In this document: piece by piece, positions 13,081-21,257 of the stretch
How positions within the stretch are numbered: position 1 is the first letter of the stretch
How the letters are laid out: the number at the start of each line of letters is the position of its first letter
Source: Sphingomonadaceae bacterium
Lineage (GTDB): Bacteria; Pseudomonadota; Alphaproteobacteria; Sphingomonadales; Sphingomonadaceae
DNA length: 33,442 nt
Assembly (NCBI GenBank): GCA_947454135.1
Contig: CANGJI010000027.1
Span: 1-33,442 of the forward strand
Direction of reading: 5' to 3'
Program-made: the position numbers and the translations under genes
Notes under the pieces: generated by a model
Told to the model about the DNA's origin: nothing
The model's input: the letters and a program-made list of their open reading frames with translations, nothing else
Databases searched by the model: none

Positions 13081-14733
13081 ATGACCGACCAGCTGTCACA
13101 CGCCGCTGCACCTGTCCTTACCATGGGCGGCATGATCCGCGCTTCCGCGCAGGCCTTCGGGCCCCGCGAGGCGCTCGTCTTTCCGGACCGCCGGATCACC
13201 TATGCCGCGCTCGATCAGGCCGCCCGTCGCTGGGCCGCGGCGATGATTGCGCTGGGCGTGCAGCCCGGCCAGCATGTCGGCCTGTTCATGCCGACTTGCC
13301 CGCAGTTCATCGAGGCGTTCTACGGCATTGCCATGGCCGGCGCGGTCGCGGTGCCGATCAACGCCCGCTACCAGTCGCATGAACTCGCCTACCTCGCGCG
13401 CGATGCCGATCTTGTCGTGCTGATCACGGCGGGGAAGGTCGCCGAGGGGCTCGATTACCGCGACCGCGTGCGCGCGGCGCTGCCCTCGCTCGCTGCTGCC
13501 GATCCGGCGCGCGGTCTCAGCCTCGACGAAGCGCCGATGCTGCACACGATCATCTCGCTCGAGCCCGAAGGCGCAGACGGCATGCTGCCGGTGGCGGAAG
13601 CGCTCGCGCTGGGTGATGGCACGGAGGCGGAGCTGATCGACCGCCGGATCGACGATGTCGATCCCGAGGACATCGCGATGATCCTCTACACCAGCGGTAC
13701 GACGGCGAACCCCAAGGGCGCGCTGATCTCGCACCGTGCGCAGGTCGGCAACAGCCGCAATCTCGGCAAGCGCTATCTCTGCACGGCGGAAGACAAGGTG
13801 TGGTCGCCGCTGCCGATCTTCCACATCGCCGGCATCCTGCCGATGACGATGATCCTCGACCTCGGCGGCGTCTACATGACCGTGCCGCACTTCGAGGCAG
13901 GGCAGGCGCTTGCCATGCTCGGCTCGGAAGGGGCGACGATTGCCTATCCCAGCTTCGTCACGATCATGCAGGATCTGATCAACCACGCCACGTTCAAGAC
14001 CACCGATCTTTCCAAGCTGCGCGTGATGAACTCCAACTTCGCGGTGCAGCCGGCGTGGATCAAGGATGCGGTCGTGGCCGCGATGCCGCACACGATCCAG
14101 GTCGGGACTTATGGCCTGACCGAGGCGGCGGGCACGGTTTCGACCAGCCGCCTGGACGACAGCTTCGATGTGCGCACCGGCCGCTGCGGCTTCCCGCTGG
14201 AAGACTGGGAGATGCGCATTGTCGATCCCGAGACCGGACGCGACTGCGCCCCCGATGCGCACGGCGAGATCGTGCTGCGCGGCCCGCACATGCTGAAGGG
14301 CTATTACAACGCGCCTGAAAAGACCGCCGAGGCGATTCGCGACGGCTGGTTCTACACCGGCGACGTGGGTTCGGTCGACGCGGGCGGGAACGTGATGTTC
14401 CATGGCCGCACCAAGGACATGCTCAAGGTGGGCGGCGAAAATGTCGCCGCAGCCGAGATCGAATCGATGCTGCAGACCCATCCGGCGGTGAAGCTGGCAC
14501 AGGTCGTGGGCATTCCGGATGACCGCTATGTCGAAGTGGCGGCGGCGTTTGTCGAGCTGGCGGAAGGCTCCTCGGCCAGCGAGGCGGAACTGATCGCGCA
14601 CTGCAAGGGCAAGCTCGCCGGCTTCAAGATCCCGCGCCATGTGCGGATGGTCAGCGAGTGGCCGATGTCGACCTCTAAGATCCAGAAGTTCAAGCTGCGC
14701 GCAGGGCTGATCGAGGAACTGGGGCTGGGGTGA
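13081..14733 (+). CDS. AMP-dependent acyl-CoA synthetase (ligase)
   Basis: This 550-residue member of the ANL superfamily has a P-loop motif Y203-TSGTTANPKG-213, the A5 motif YGLTEAAG, GWFYTGD, the hinge region GRTKDMLKVGGENVAAAEIE, and a C-terminal lysine motif STSKIQKFKLR (about K533). It activates a carboxylic acid to its CoA thioester with ATP. Length and motifs fit the FadD/steroid- or terpenoid-acid CoA ligase group, but chain or ring specificity cannot be read. The ATG at 13081 follows GGGGG. It stands alone between a divergent TetR gene and a convergent thiolase operon. It probably performs the CoA-activation step that feeds the CoA-transferase, MaoC and thiolase enzymes nearby. Confidence 0.93.
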   Translation: MTDQLSHAAAPVLTMGGMIRASAQAFGPREALVFPDRRITYAALDQAARRWAAAMIALGVQPGQHVGLFMPTCPQFIEAFYGIAMAGAVAVPINARYQSHELAYLARDADLVVLITAGKVAEGLDYRDRVRAALPSLAAADPARGLSLDEAPMLHTIISLEPEGADGMLPVAEALALGDGTEAELIDRRIDDVDPEDIAMILYTSGTTANPKGALISHRAQVGNSRNLGKRYLCTAEDKVWSPLPIFHIAGILPMTMILDLGGVYMTVPHFEAGQALAMLGSEGATIAYPSFVTIMQDLINHATFKTTDLSKLRVMNSNFAVQPAWIKDAVVAAMPHTIQVGTYGLTEAAGTVSTSRLDDSFDVRTGRCGFPLEDWEMRIVDPETGRDCAPDAHGEIVLRGPHMLKGYYNAPEKTAEAIRDGWFYTGDVGSVDAGGNVMFHGRTKDMLKVGGENVAAAEIESMLQTHPAVKLAQVVGIPDDRYVEVAAAFVELAEGSSASEAELIAHCKGKLAGFKIPRHVRMVSEWPMSTSKIQKFKLRAGLIEELGLG

Positions 14734-14751
14734 GCGTGGCGCTCGGCCGCT

Positions 14752-14840
14752 CTGGATCCCCGCCTTCGCGGGGATGACGAGGGTGGATATTCCTCACCCT
14801 CGTCCTGCGCTTCGTCATCCCCGCGAAGGCGGGGATCCAG
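14752..14840. repeat. extragenic inverted repeat pair, same unit as at 2701-2781
   Basis: The 29-bp unit seen at 2701-2781 is present as exact reverse-complement arms at 14752-14780 and 14812-14840, in the opposite order. Between them is a further inverted repeat CGAGGGT...ACCCTCG (14779-14802). It occupies the gap between the convergent acyl-CoA synthetase (+) and thiolase (-) genes. Confidence 0.9.
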
Positions 14841-14907
14841 AGCGCTTTGCGTGGCGCTCTGGCCTCTCTCACTACGCTCGCGGGTGACGAGGGTCTAGCA
14901 ATGCCCC

Positions 14908-16059
14908 TCAGATCGTCTCCGCATTCCCGAAGATCACCGTCGCCTGCGCCGAAAGCGTGCCGCCGTTGCCATGGGCCAGCGCGGTCTTTGCGCCCGCGAT
15001 CTGGTTGGCCGCTTCCCCGCGCATCTGGCGGACCGCTTCGACCATCGCGAACATGCCGTACATCCCCGGATGGCAGCACGAGAGGCCGCCGCCGTTGGTG
15101 TTGACCGGCAGCGAGCCGCCCGGGGAAATGGCCCCGCTCGCCACGAACTTGCCGCCCTCGCCCTTGGGGCAAAAGCCGAGGTCTTCGAGGAACAGGATCG
15201 TGTTGATGGTGAAGGCGTCGTAGAGCTGGACTGTGTTGATCTGGCCCGGCGTGAGCCCGGCCATCGCCATTGCGCGCGGGCCGGATTCGGCGGCTGCGGT
15301 CACGGTGATGTCGTCCGCCTGCGTGACCGAGTTGTACCAGGTCGCGGCGGCAGCGCCGAGGATCGGGACGAGCGGCCTCGGACCATCCTTCGCGCGGTCG
15401 GTGCGGGTGAGGACCATGGCGGCGGCGCCATCTGTCACCAGGCAGCAATCGCGCGCGCGGATCGGGCTGCTGATGAGGCGCGAGTTGACCACGTCCTCGA
15501 TGCTCAGCGGCCCCTTGGCGAAGGCTTCGGGGTTGGTGTTCGCCCACTCGCGCGCCGCGACGGCGACGCTCGCCAGTTCCTCGCGCGTCGTGCCGTACTG
15601 GTGCATGTGGCGCGCGGCGGCGAGCGCGTAGAACGAGAGCGGGTACATCGGATTATAGGGTGCGTCCCACCGGTCCGGGCGGGCCGGGGTGGAAAGCTTG
15701 CCGCCGCTGGAGCGCTGGTTGGCGCCGTAGGCGATCACCGCGCAATCGAGATACCCGGCTTCGAGCATCGTGACCGCCGTCACGAGGTGGCTCATGAACG
15801 AGGCCCCGCCCGCGCGGTTGTTGTCGGTGAAGCGGGGGTGAAGGCCGAGGTACTGCGCAAGGCTGAGGCCGGCGAAGAGATCGTCGGGCAGCGCGATGAA
15901 CAGGCCGTCGACTTCGGGCAGGCCGATCGCGGCATCGGCGAGCGCGAGCTGGACGGCCTTGCCCGCCATCTCGATGGTCGAGTGGCCGGGCATTTCGCCG
16001 ACACCGAACGTGGAAGCGCCGGCGACGGAAACGCGGCCGCGCGGGAAGATGTCACCCAT
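14908..16059 (-). CDS. thiolase-fold protein of the lipid-transfer (Ltp) type, probable retro-aldolase
   Basis: This 383-residue thiolase-superfamily protein has the C-terminal blocks NTNGGGLSCCHPGMYGMFAM (with conserved HPG) and HGNGGTLSAQATVIFG. The nucleophilic Cys of true thiolases is missing: the loop reads GGASFMS (84-90). The second catalytic Cys-containing GG motif reads HGNGG. Ltp-type proteins with such changes act as retro-aldolases on CoA thioesters together with a DUF35 partner, as Ltp2 does in steroid side-chain degradation. Here its ATG (16059) overlaps the stop of a DUF35 gene by 8 bp, supporting that pairing. It is last in a CoA-transferase/DUF35/Ltp operon. Aldolase activity is inferred; substrate unknown. 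Confidence 0.85.
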   Translation of the reverse strand: MGDIFPRGRVSVAGASTFGVGEMPGHSTIEMAGKAVQLALADAAIGLPEVDGLFIALPDDLFAGLSLAQYLGLHPRFTDNNRAGGASFMSHLVTAVTMLEAGYLDCAVIAYGANQRSSGGKLSTPARPDRWDAPYNPMYPLSFYALAAARHMHQYGTTREELASVAVAAREWANTNPEAFAKGPLSIEDVVNSRLISSPIRARDCCLVTDGAAAMVLTRTDRAKDGPRPLVPILGAAAATWYNSVTQADDITVTAAAESGPRAMAMAGLTPGQINTVQLYDAFTINTILFLEDLGFCPKGEGGKFVASGAISPGGSLPVNTNGGGLSCCHPGMYGMFAMVEAVRQMRGEAANQIAGAKTALAHGNGGTLSAQATVIFGNAETI

Positions 16060-16420
16060 GGGCCTGCTCCACCGGATCGAAGACAATGACCGGCGTTTCA
16101 CCGGCGATGATGCGGGCCTTGACGGCCATGCCGATGTGCAGCGTTTCAGGCGTCACGCCATCAACGCGGCCCATCATCCGTGCGCCTTCAGCAAGATCGA
16201 CGAGCACGACGTTGTAGGGCGGCTCGGGCGGTTTGCGCTGGATCCACGTGGCGGAATAGACGGTGCCGAGGCCCGAGGCTTCGACCCATTCCAGTTCCCC
16301 GCCGGTGCCCGGCGCAAAGGCGCGCGGGGGGAACACCGCCCTTGATCCATCCACAGGCTGCTGGATCAGGAAGCGCCCCTCGGCGAGGGCGGCGTCCCAT
16401 TCGGCTGCGGGTCCACTCAT
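16052..16420 (-). CDS. DUF35 OB-fold protein without zinc-ribbon cysteines
   Basis: This 122-residue protein has the DUF35 OB-fold pattern FPPRAFAPGTGGELEWVEAS then GLGTVYSATWIQRKPPEPPY and VGRVDG-type strands. DUF35 proteins usually carry an N-terminal rubredoxin-like Cys4 zinc ribbon (Cys-x2-Cys before FPPR and CP-x-CG after it). Here those positions read QQPVDGS and APGTGG, and the whole protein contains no cysteine. DUF35 proteins partner thiolase-fold enzymes. It is sandwiched with 4-bp (ATGA) and 8-bp overlaps between the CoA-transferase and the Ltp-type gene, indicating strict co-expression and probably a complex with the latter. Confidence 0.88.
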   Translation of the reverse strand: MSGPAAEWDAALAEGRFLIQQPVDGSRAVFPPRAFAPGTGGELEWVEASGLGTVYSATWIQRKPPEPPYNVVLVDLAEGARMMGRVDGVTPETLHIGMAVKARIIAGETPVIVFDPVEQAHG

Positions 16421-17619
16421 GACAAGACTGCTCCTGAAGCGACCATGGCCGCGATTTCTTCTTCGCCGAAACCGGCTTCGCCCAGCACGGCAGTGCTGTC
16501 AGCACCCAGCGACGGCCCCGGATCGCCAATGGCGCCGGGGGTGGCGGAAAAGTTCGTGGGGATGCCGGGATAGCGCAAGGTGCCAAGCTCCGTTTCGGCA
16601 GACTGCCAGAAGCCTGTCTCGACCAGATGCGGATCGTGAAGCAGGTCTTCCAGCGAGGCGATGGGGGTCGCGGGGATTTCGGCGCGGCGGAACAGGTCCA
16701 TCCATGCCTCGGTCGTGCGGGTGACCATGACCTTCTCGACCTCGGCCAGCACCGCCGAGATATTCTCGCTGCGGCTGCGCATCGAGGCGAACATCGGATC
16801 GTTCGACCACGCGGGATTGCCAAGCTCGCGGAAGAAGGCCTGCCACTGCTTGTCGTTGTAGATCATCACGCCGACATGGCCGTCCGCCGTCTTGTAGGGG
16901 CGGCGCGAGGGCGAGGTGGCGCGGGGATAGACCGGCGGCCCCAGTGGCGGATCGAACAGCGAGCCGCAGATGTGCTCGGTCGCGGCGAAGGAGACGAGGG
17001 TCTCGAACATCGGGACTTCGATTTCCTGCCCCTCGCCGGTCTTTTCGCGGGCATAGAGGGCGGCGATCACCGCATAGGCGCCGGTCAGACCCGCCACTTT
17101 GTCGGCAATGACGGTGGCGCTGTAGGTTGGCTCGCCGTTCGAGAGTTTGGCCTGCAAATCGACAATGCCCGAGGCGGCCTGCACAATGTCATCGTAGGCC
17201 GGATAGTCGCGGTAAGGCCCGCTGCGGCCATAACCATAGAGATTGGCGTAGATGATGCGCGGGTTGGCCGCCTTCAGCGCCGCATAATCGAGGCCAAGGC
17301 GGGCGATGGCCTGCGCGCGCATCGAGTGGATGAAGACGTCAGCGTCTTTCGCGAGCCGGAGGACGGCATCACGGGCTGCCTGCTGCTTGAGGTCCAGCGC
17401 AAGGCTGCGCTTGCCGCGGTTGACGTTGAGGAACATGGCGCCGCGCGTCGGGTCCGGGCCCGGCGGGATGAAGCGGGTGGTATCGCCGGCAGGCCCCTCG
17501 ATCTTGATCACGTCCGCGCCGAGATCGGCAAAGATCTGCGTGGCATAGGGACCCATGAGTACGGCTGTCAGATCGAGCACGCGTACGCCGGCGAGAGGGC
17601 CTTTCCCGCGCCCGCTCAT
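16417..17619 (-). CDS. family III CoA-transferase (CaiB/BaiF/Frc type)
   Basis: This 400-residue protein has the family N-terminus LAGVRVLDLTAVLMGPYATQ, then ADLGADVIKIEGP, NRGKRSLALDL and the active-site region YDDIVQAASG, with Asp143 expected to be the acyl-accepting aspartate. The length matches family III enzymes. It moves CoA between two carboxylic acids without ATP, so it may activate a pathway acid using an end-product CoA thioester or recycle CoA. The ATG at 17619 was chosen over a much longer open frame because the conserved fold starts there. It is the first gene of a three-gene operon (overlap ATGA with DUF35) and lies 114 bp from an 18-bp palindrome. Confidence 0.9.
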   Translation of the reverse strand: MSGRGKGPLAGVRVLDLTAVLMGPYATQIFADLGADVIKIEGPAGDTTRFIPPGPDPTRGAMFLNVNRGKRSLALDLKQQAARDAVLRLAKDADVFIHSMRAQAIARLGLDYAALKAANPRIIYANLYGYGRSGPYRDYPAYDDIVQAASGIVDLQAKLSNGEPTYSATVIADKVAGLTGAYAVIAALYAREKTGEGQEIEVPMFETLVSFAATEHICGSLFDPPLGPPVYPRATSPSRRPYKTADGHVGVMIYNDKQWQAFFRELGNPAWSNDPMFASMRSRSENISAVLAEVEKVMVTRTTEAWMDLFRRAEIPATPIASLEDLLHDPHLVETGFWQSAETELGTLRYPGIPTNFSATPGAIGDPGPSLGADSTAVLGEAGFGEEEIAAMVASGAVLS

Positions 17620-17732
17620 GCCTTGGCTCCAGTGCTGGTGATGAGCCTTGAATGCCCCATGATTCTCCCGTTTCCTCTGCCCATATAGTGCCCATACTGC
17701 GGCGCTTGGGTCCGCTATGAAGGACCATAAAA

Positions 17733-17750
17733 AAGCATTCAAGCATGTTT
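17733..17750. promoter_or_regulatory. candidate operator, copy 3 of shared 18-bp palindrome
   Basis: AAGCATTCAAGCATGTTT fits AA(A/G)CATnCATGnATG(T/C)TT with one mismatch, flanked by A- and T-runs. It is placed centrally in the 256-bp divergent region between the CoA-transferase operon (-) and the SDR/oxygenase 2 operon (+), where one site could control both. Nothing else notable is seen in that region. Confidence 0.6.
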
Positions 17751-17875
17751 TTTTCTTGGCGGCTTGCCCGCCTCCCAATAGAGTGCGCGCTGGCAAGAGG
17801 AGCGGGCTGGCTTCGGGCATTCGAGGCCATGCGCTACCCTCACGATGGTAGCCCCGCCGCAGGAAAGGACAAGGC

Positions 17876-18637
17876 ATGGATCTGGGACTTCAGGGCAAGA
17901 AGGCGATCGTCGTCGGCGGTGCGCGCGGCATTGGCTATGCGGTGGCCGAGATCCTGGCGCGCGAAGGCGCCGACGTGGCGATCAGCGCGCGCGGCGAGGA
18001 CAGCGTGAAGGACGCGGTCGCCGCGCTCTCGCGCTATGGCACCAAGGTCGTCGGCAAACCCTGCAACGTGAAGCGCGCGGACGATTACAAGGCGTGGCTG
18101 GAGTGGGCGATCGAGGCGCTGGAAGGCGTCGACGTGCTCATTCCGCTGAGCTCGGCCGGTGGCGGCATGGGCAGCGAGAAGTATTGGCACAATGCGTTCG
18201 AGACCGACGTGATGGGCCCGGTTCGCGCCATCGAGGCGGTGATTCCGGTGATGACGCAGCGCAAGTCGGGTTCGATCGTGCTCGTCGCGACGACCAGCGC
18301 GCTCGAAGCAATGGGCGGCCCGCAGGCCTACAACGCGATGAAGGCCTCGCTCATCACCTATGGCAAGCAGCTCGCGCTCGCGCATGGCAAGGACGGCATC
18401 CGCGTGAATGTCGTCTCGCCCGGGCCGATCGAGTTCGAGGGCGGCAACTGGGACATGATCAAGGGCACGATGGAGAAGTTCTATCAGTCGCAGCTGCGCC
18501 AGCAGCCGATGGGGCGGCTGGGCAAGCCCGAGGAAGTGGCTCGGGCCATCGTGTTCCTCGCCAGCGAGGCGGCCAGCTGGTGCAGCGGCTCGCACCTTGT
18601 GGTCGATGGCGCCTTCACCAACCGGACGCACTTCTGA
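17876..18637 (+). CDS. SDR-family oxidoreductase with altered NNAG motif
   Basis: This 253-residue SDR has GGARGIG nucleotide-binding loop, YNAMK active site and the SPGPIEFEGG segment. The usual NNAG is LSSAG and the catalytic Ser region is VATTSA, so it departs from the classical consensus at two sites but keeps Tyr and Lys. An Arg near the end of beta-2 (AISARGED) favours NADP(H). The start follows AGGAAAGGACAAGGC. It is first of a three-gene unit, ending one base before the Rieske oxygenase 2 start. It may dehydrogenate a diol or alcohol formed by that oxygenase; this is inferred from the pairing only. Confidence 0.88.
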   Translation: MDLGLQGKKAIVVGGARGIGYAVAEILAREGADVAISARGEDSVKDAVAALSRYGTKVVGKPCNVKRADDYKAWLEWAIEALEGVDVLIPLSSAGGGMGSEKYWHNAFETDVMGPVRAIEAVIPVMTQRKSGSIVLVATTSALEAMGGPQAYNAMKASLITYGKQLALAHGKDGIRVNVVSPGPIEFEGGNWDMIKGTMEKFYQSQLRQQPMGRLGKPEEVARAIVFLASEAASWCSGSHLVVDGAFTNRTHF

Positions 18638-18638
18638 C

Positions 18639-20018
18639 ATGGATCAGCCCGTGACCCACAAGCCGGTGACATGGGACACGTCGAAGATGGACGTGAAGCG
18701 CGTCGTCGACGTGATCCGCGTGACGCCCGACAACAATCCCAGCCGCACGCCGGTAGACAAGGCGCCCGATCCCGAACTGGGCCACGAGGTGATTCCGGCG
18801 GAGCGGTACTACTCGGACGAGTTCATGAAGCTCGAATGGGAGCGGGTGTGGACCAAGGTCTGGCTGCTCGGCGGGCGGGCCGACGACATTCCGAACCCTG
18901 GCGACTACATCTGCACCGAGATCGGCAAGGAAAGCGTGCTGATCGTCCGCCAGCACGATGGTTCGCTGCGCTGCTTCCCCAATGTCTGCCTGCACCGCGG
19001 CAACCGCTTGCGGCCGGAAGGCATCGGTAACGCACAGGCGTTCCGGTGCATGTATCACCACTGGACGTACGGGCTCGACGGCAAGATCGATCGCCTGCCC
19101 GATCTCTGCACATTCCCGCAGGGCGGTCCTCCGGGGATGACCTTGCCGAGCCTGCCGGTGACCGAGTGGAATGCCTTCGTGTGGTTCTCGCTGAACCCGG
19201 ATGTGGAGCCGTTCGATGATTACATCGCGCCGCTCAAGGATCACCTCGAGCCCTATCACCCCGAGCGGATGGCGTGGAAACGCGACGTGACGGTGGAGTG
19301 GGACTGCAACTGGAAGGCCTCGGTCGACGCGTTCAACGAGACCTATCACGTGCAGGGCATCCACCCGCAGCTGCAGTGGTATCTCGATGATGTGAACGTG
19401 CAGATCGACTGCTACGAACGGCATAATCGCTACCTGATCCCCTTCGCCGCGATCTCGCCGCGTGTCGCGATGCCGAGCGCTATACCGCCCGCCATCGACG
19501 AGATCATGCGCCATGCGGGCATGGACCCGGCGGAGTACGAGGGCCGGGTCAGCGACATCCGCCGCGATGTGCAGCTGTTCAAGCGCAAGAATGGCAAGGC
19601 GCAGGGCAAGGACTATTCGGCGCTGAACGACGATCAGCTGACCGACGACTACCACTACATGATCTTCCCGAACGTCGCGCTCAACGTGCATGCGGACGAC
19701 ATCATGATGTTCCGCCAGCGCCCGCACGCGACCGACCCCAACAAGATGCTCTACGACGTGTGGGTGTTCGAACTGGTGCCCGAAGGCGAGCCGTGGCCCG
19801 AGCGTGTGAAGCACCGCCGCTTCAGGCACGGCGAACGCAGCATCGGGCAGGTACTCGATCAGGATGCCTACAACCTGCCGACGGTTCAGGCGGGGATGAA
19901 GAGCGAGAGCTTCCCCGGGCTGTGGATCGGCGAGCAGGAGCTGCGTATCCGCCACTTCCACAAGGTGCTCGACGATTACATCTACGGGCCGGGCGGCAAG
20001 CAGGCGGGGGACATGTGA
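18639..20018 (+). CDS. Rieske non-heme iron oxygenase, alpha subunit (oxygenase 2)
   Basis: This 459-residue protein has a Rieske domain with C117-LH119 and C137-MYH140 (CLHRG...CMYHHW), and a catalytic motif DAFNETYHVQGIHP giving E234-x2-H237-x4-H242. The bridging acid is Glu. Sequence order and C-terminal block (LDQDAYNLPTVQAGMKS, then EQELRIRHFHKVLD) parallel oxygenase 1 (VLDQDSDLLPVVQKGARS, EQEGRLRHFHAELD), so the two are close paralogues. The start ATG lies one base after the SDR stop and has no strong ribosome binding site, suggesting coupled translation. No beta subunit is adjacent. The ferredoxin at 23114 may serve it. Confidence 0.92.
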   Translation: MDQPVTHKPVTWDTSKMDVKRVVDVIRVTPDNNPSRTPVDKAPDPELGHEVIPAERYYSDEFMKLEWERVWTKVWLLGGRADDIPNPGDYICTEIGKESVLIVRQHDGSLRCFPNVCLHRGNRLRPEGIGNAQAFRCMYHHWTYGLDGKIDRLPDLCTFPQGGPPGMTLPSLPVTEWNAFVWFSLNPDVEPFDDYIAPLKDHLEPYHPERMAWKRDVTVEWDCNWKASVDAFNETYHVQGIHPQLQWYLDDVNVQIDCYERHNRYLIPFAAISPRVAMPSAIPPAIDEIMRHAGMDPAEYEGRVSDIRRDVQLFKRKNGKAQGKDYSALNDDQLTDDYHYMIFPNVALNVHADDIMMFRQRPHATDPNKMLYDVWVFELVPEGEPWPERVKHRRFRHGERSIGQVLDQDAYNLPTVQAGMKSESFPGLWIGEQELRIRHFHKVLDDYIYGPGGKQAGDM

Positions 20019-20039
20019 TGATGCGCTGGACTTCCAAAA

Positions 20040-20138
20040 GCCCCTCCCCGCTCGGGGAGGGGTTGGGGAGGGGTGCCCTGCGCTCTGCCCGCAAGCGCCG
20101 AACCCCCTTCCCCAACCCTTCCCCAATGGGGAAGGGAG
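20040..20138. repeat. imperfect extragenic inverted repeat (CCCCTCCCC type)
   Basis: CCCCTCCCCGCTCGGGGAGG followed by GGTTGGGGAGGGG (from about 20041) is mirrored by CCCCCTTCCCCAACCCTTCC and GGGGAAGGGAG (about 20103-20138). Each half also folds on itself. It fills the gap between oxygenase 2 and the reductase gene. Its right end (GGGAG, 20134-20138) lies where the next gene's ribosome binding site is needed. Confidence 0.8.
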
Positions 20139-20154
20139 CCAAGTGGATAGCAGC

Positions 20155-20802
20155 ATGACACAGCGTATCCTCCATGTGATCGGTTCCCCGCGCGGCGAGC
20201 GTTCGCGCTCGGTAAAGGTGGCGCAGCGGCTGATCGAGGGGCTGCTGGCAGCGAGCCCCGGCGCGGCGGTCGAGACGCTGGATGTGTGCAGCGCGGAACT
20301 TCCCGCGCTGACCGGACCGGTGATCGAAGGCCGCTATGCCCTGATCGAAGGCCGCGAGGTAGCGGACGATGTGCGCGCCGCGTGGGCCCGGATCGGCGAG
20401 GCTGTGGCGCACTTCCTTTCCTTCGATACTGTGGTGTTCAGCGTGCCGATGTGGAATTTCGGCATTCCCTGGCAGCTCAAGCAGTATATCGACACCATCA
20501 CCCAGCCAGGCATGGCGTTCCGCGTTTCGGAGACCGGCGTCGAAGGGCTGGGCGCGGGCAAGCGGGCCATTCTCGTGGCTTCCGGTGCGCTCGATATACG
20601 GCCCGGCGCGCCCGGCGCGGAGCTCGATCATCAGGTGCGCTTCATGCAGGCGTGGCTCGGCTTCATCGGCATCACCGATGTCCATGTCGTGCACCTGCGC
20701 CCGACTTATGGCCCGCCCGAGGTTGTCGAAGCGGCGATGGCTGAGGCTTATGCCTCGGCTGAAGCGCTGGTGGCCGACCTGTCCCGCGCCTCGCGCGTGT
20801 AG
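20155..20802 (+). CDS. azoR: FMN-dependent NAD(P)H:quinone/azo oxidoreductase
   Basis: This 215-residue flavodoxin-fold reductase of the AzoR family has N-terminal ILHVIGSPRGERSRS (FMN phosphate loop), VFSVPMWNFGIPWQLKQYID (the PMWNF...P..LK.YID family signature) and a YGPPEVVEAA C-terminus. It is a cytosolic dimer reducing quinones or azo compounds with NAD(P)H. Here it could reduce quinones formed in the pathway. The start is either ATG 20155 or GTG 20143 (four residues longer); the only SD-like sequence, GGGAG at 20134-20138, is better placed for the GTG and belongs to a repeat. Its 3' end overlaps the convergent MaoC-like gene by 55 bp (20748-20802). Confidence 0.87.
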   Translation: MTQRILHVIGSPRGERSRSVKVAQRLIEGLLAASPGAAVETLDVCSAELPALTGPVIEGRYALIEGREVADDVRAAWARIGEAVAHFLSFDTVVFSVPMWNFGIPWQLKQYIDTITQPGMAFRVSETGVEGLGAGKRAILVASGALDIRPGAPGAELDHQVRFMQAWLGFIGITDVHVVHLRPTYGPPEVVEAAMAEAYASAEALVADLSRASRV

Positions 20803-21257
20803 ACGAGGTTGGTGCTCTCGAAAGTCACGCATTCGGTGCCGTCATCAAGGATCACCGCGTAGCGCGTGATCGCGGTGCCGCGCGCTTTGCCGCTGCGTGA
20901 AGGTTCGAGGGCGACGATCTCGCTCATCACCCGCAGCGTGTCGCCGGCACGGACCGCGCGCTTGAGGCGCAGGCGGTCCCAGCCCACGCCGCAGACGAAA
21001 TCGATGTCGCCGTTGATCGCGTGGTCCATCTGCCGCCAGATCGCGAGCACATGGATGCCGCTCGCGACGACCTCGCCGAACACCGAGGCGCGCGCGGCTT
21101 CGGGATCGGTGTGGAACCACTGCGGATCATGCGCACGGGCGAACTCGACGATTTCCGCCTCCGTCACCGTGCGCGGGGGCGAGATCTTCGTCTCGCCCAC
21201 CACGAGGTCCTCGAAGGTCCGCCAGGGCGTGCCCAGCGGGGACAGCGTATCGGTCAT
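20748..21257 (-). CDS. MaoC-like dehydratase (hot-dog fold)
   Basis: The protein has 169 residues with a MaoC/R-hydratase domain. The catalytic pair is in FARAHDPQWFHTDPEAARAS: D44-x4-H49. ASGIHVLAIW and the VCGVGWDRLRLKRAVRAGDT strand are typical. It probably adds water to, or removes it from, a 2-enoyl-CoA intermediate. The start (ATG 21257) overlaps the stop of oxygenase 3 by ATGA, so the two are co-translated. The 3' end overlaps azoR on the other strand. In this cluster it would supply the beta-hydroxyacyl-CoA for the SDRs or for the Ltp-type aldolase. Confidence 0.88.
   Translation of the reverse strand: MTDTLSPLGTPWRTFEDLVVGETKISPPRTVTEAEIVEFARAHDPQWFHTDPEAARASVFGEVVASGIHVLAIWRQMDHAINGDIDFVCGVGWDRLRLKRAVRAGDTLRVMSEIVALEPSRSGKARGTAITRYAVILDDGTECVTFESTNLVYTREARDRSATSASAEA

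Noticed and set aside
13096..14640. Long minus-strand open frames opposite the acyl-CoA synthetase and similar ones opposite P450, oxygenases and acyl-CoA dehydrogenase
   Set aside because: No recognisable domain, no ribosome binding site, and complete overlap with well-supported genes.
20040..20138. CRISPR-like repeat array
   Set aside because: Only two imperfect inverted halves, no regular direct repeats or spacers; the same holds for the other extragenic repeats.
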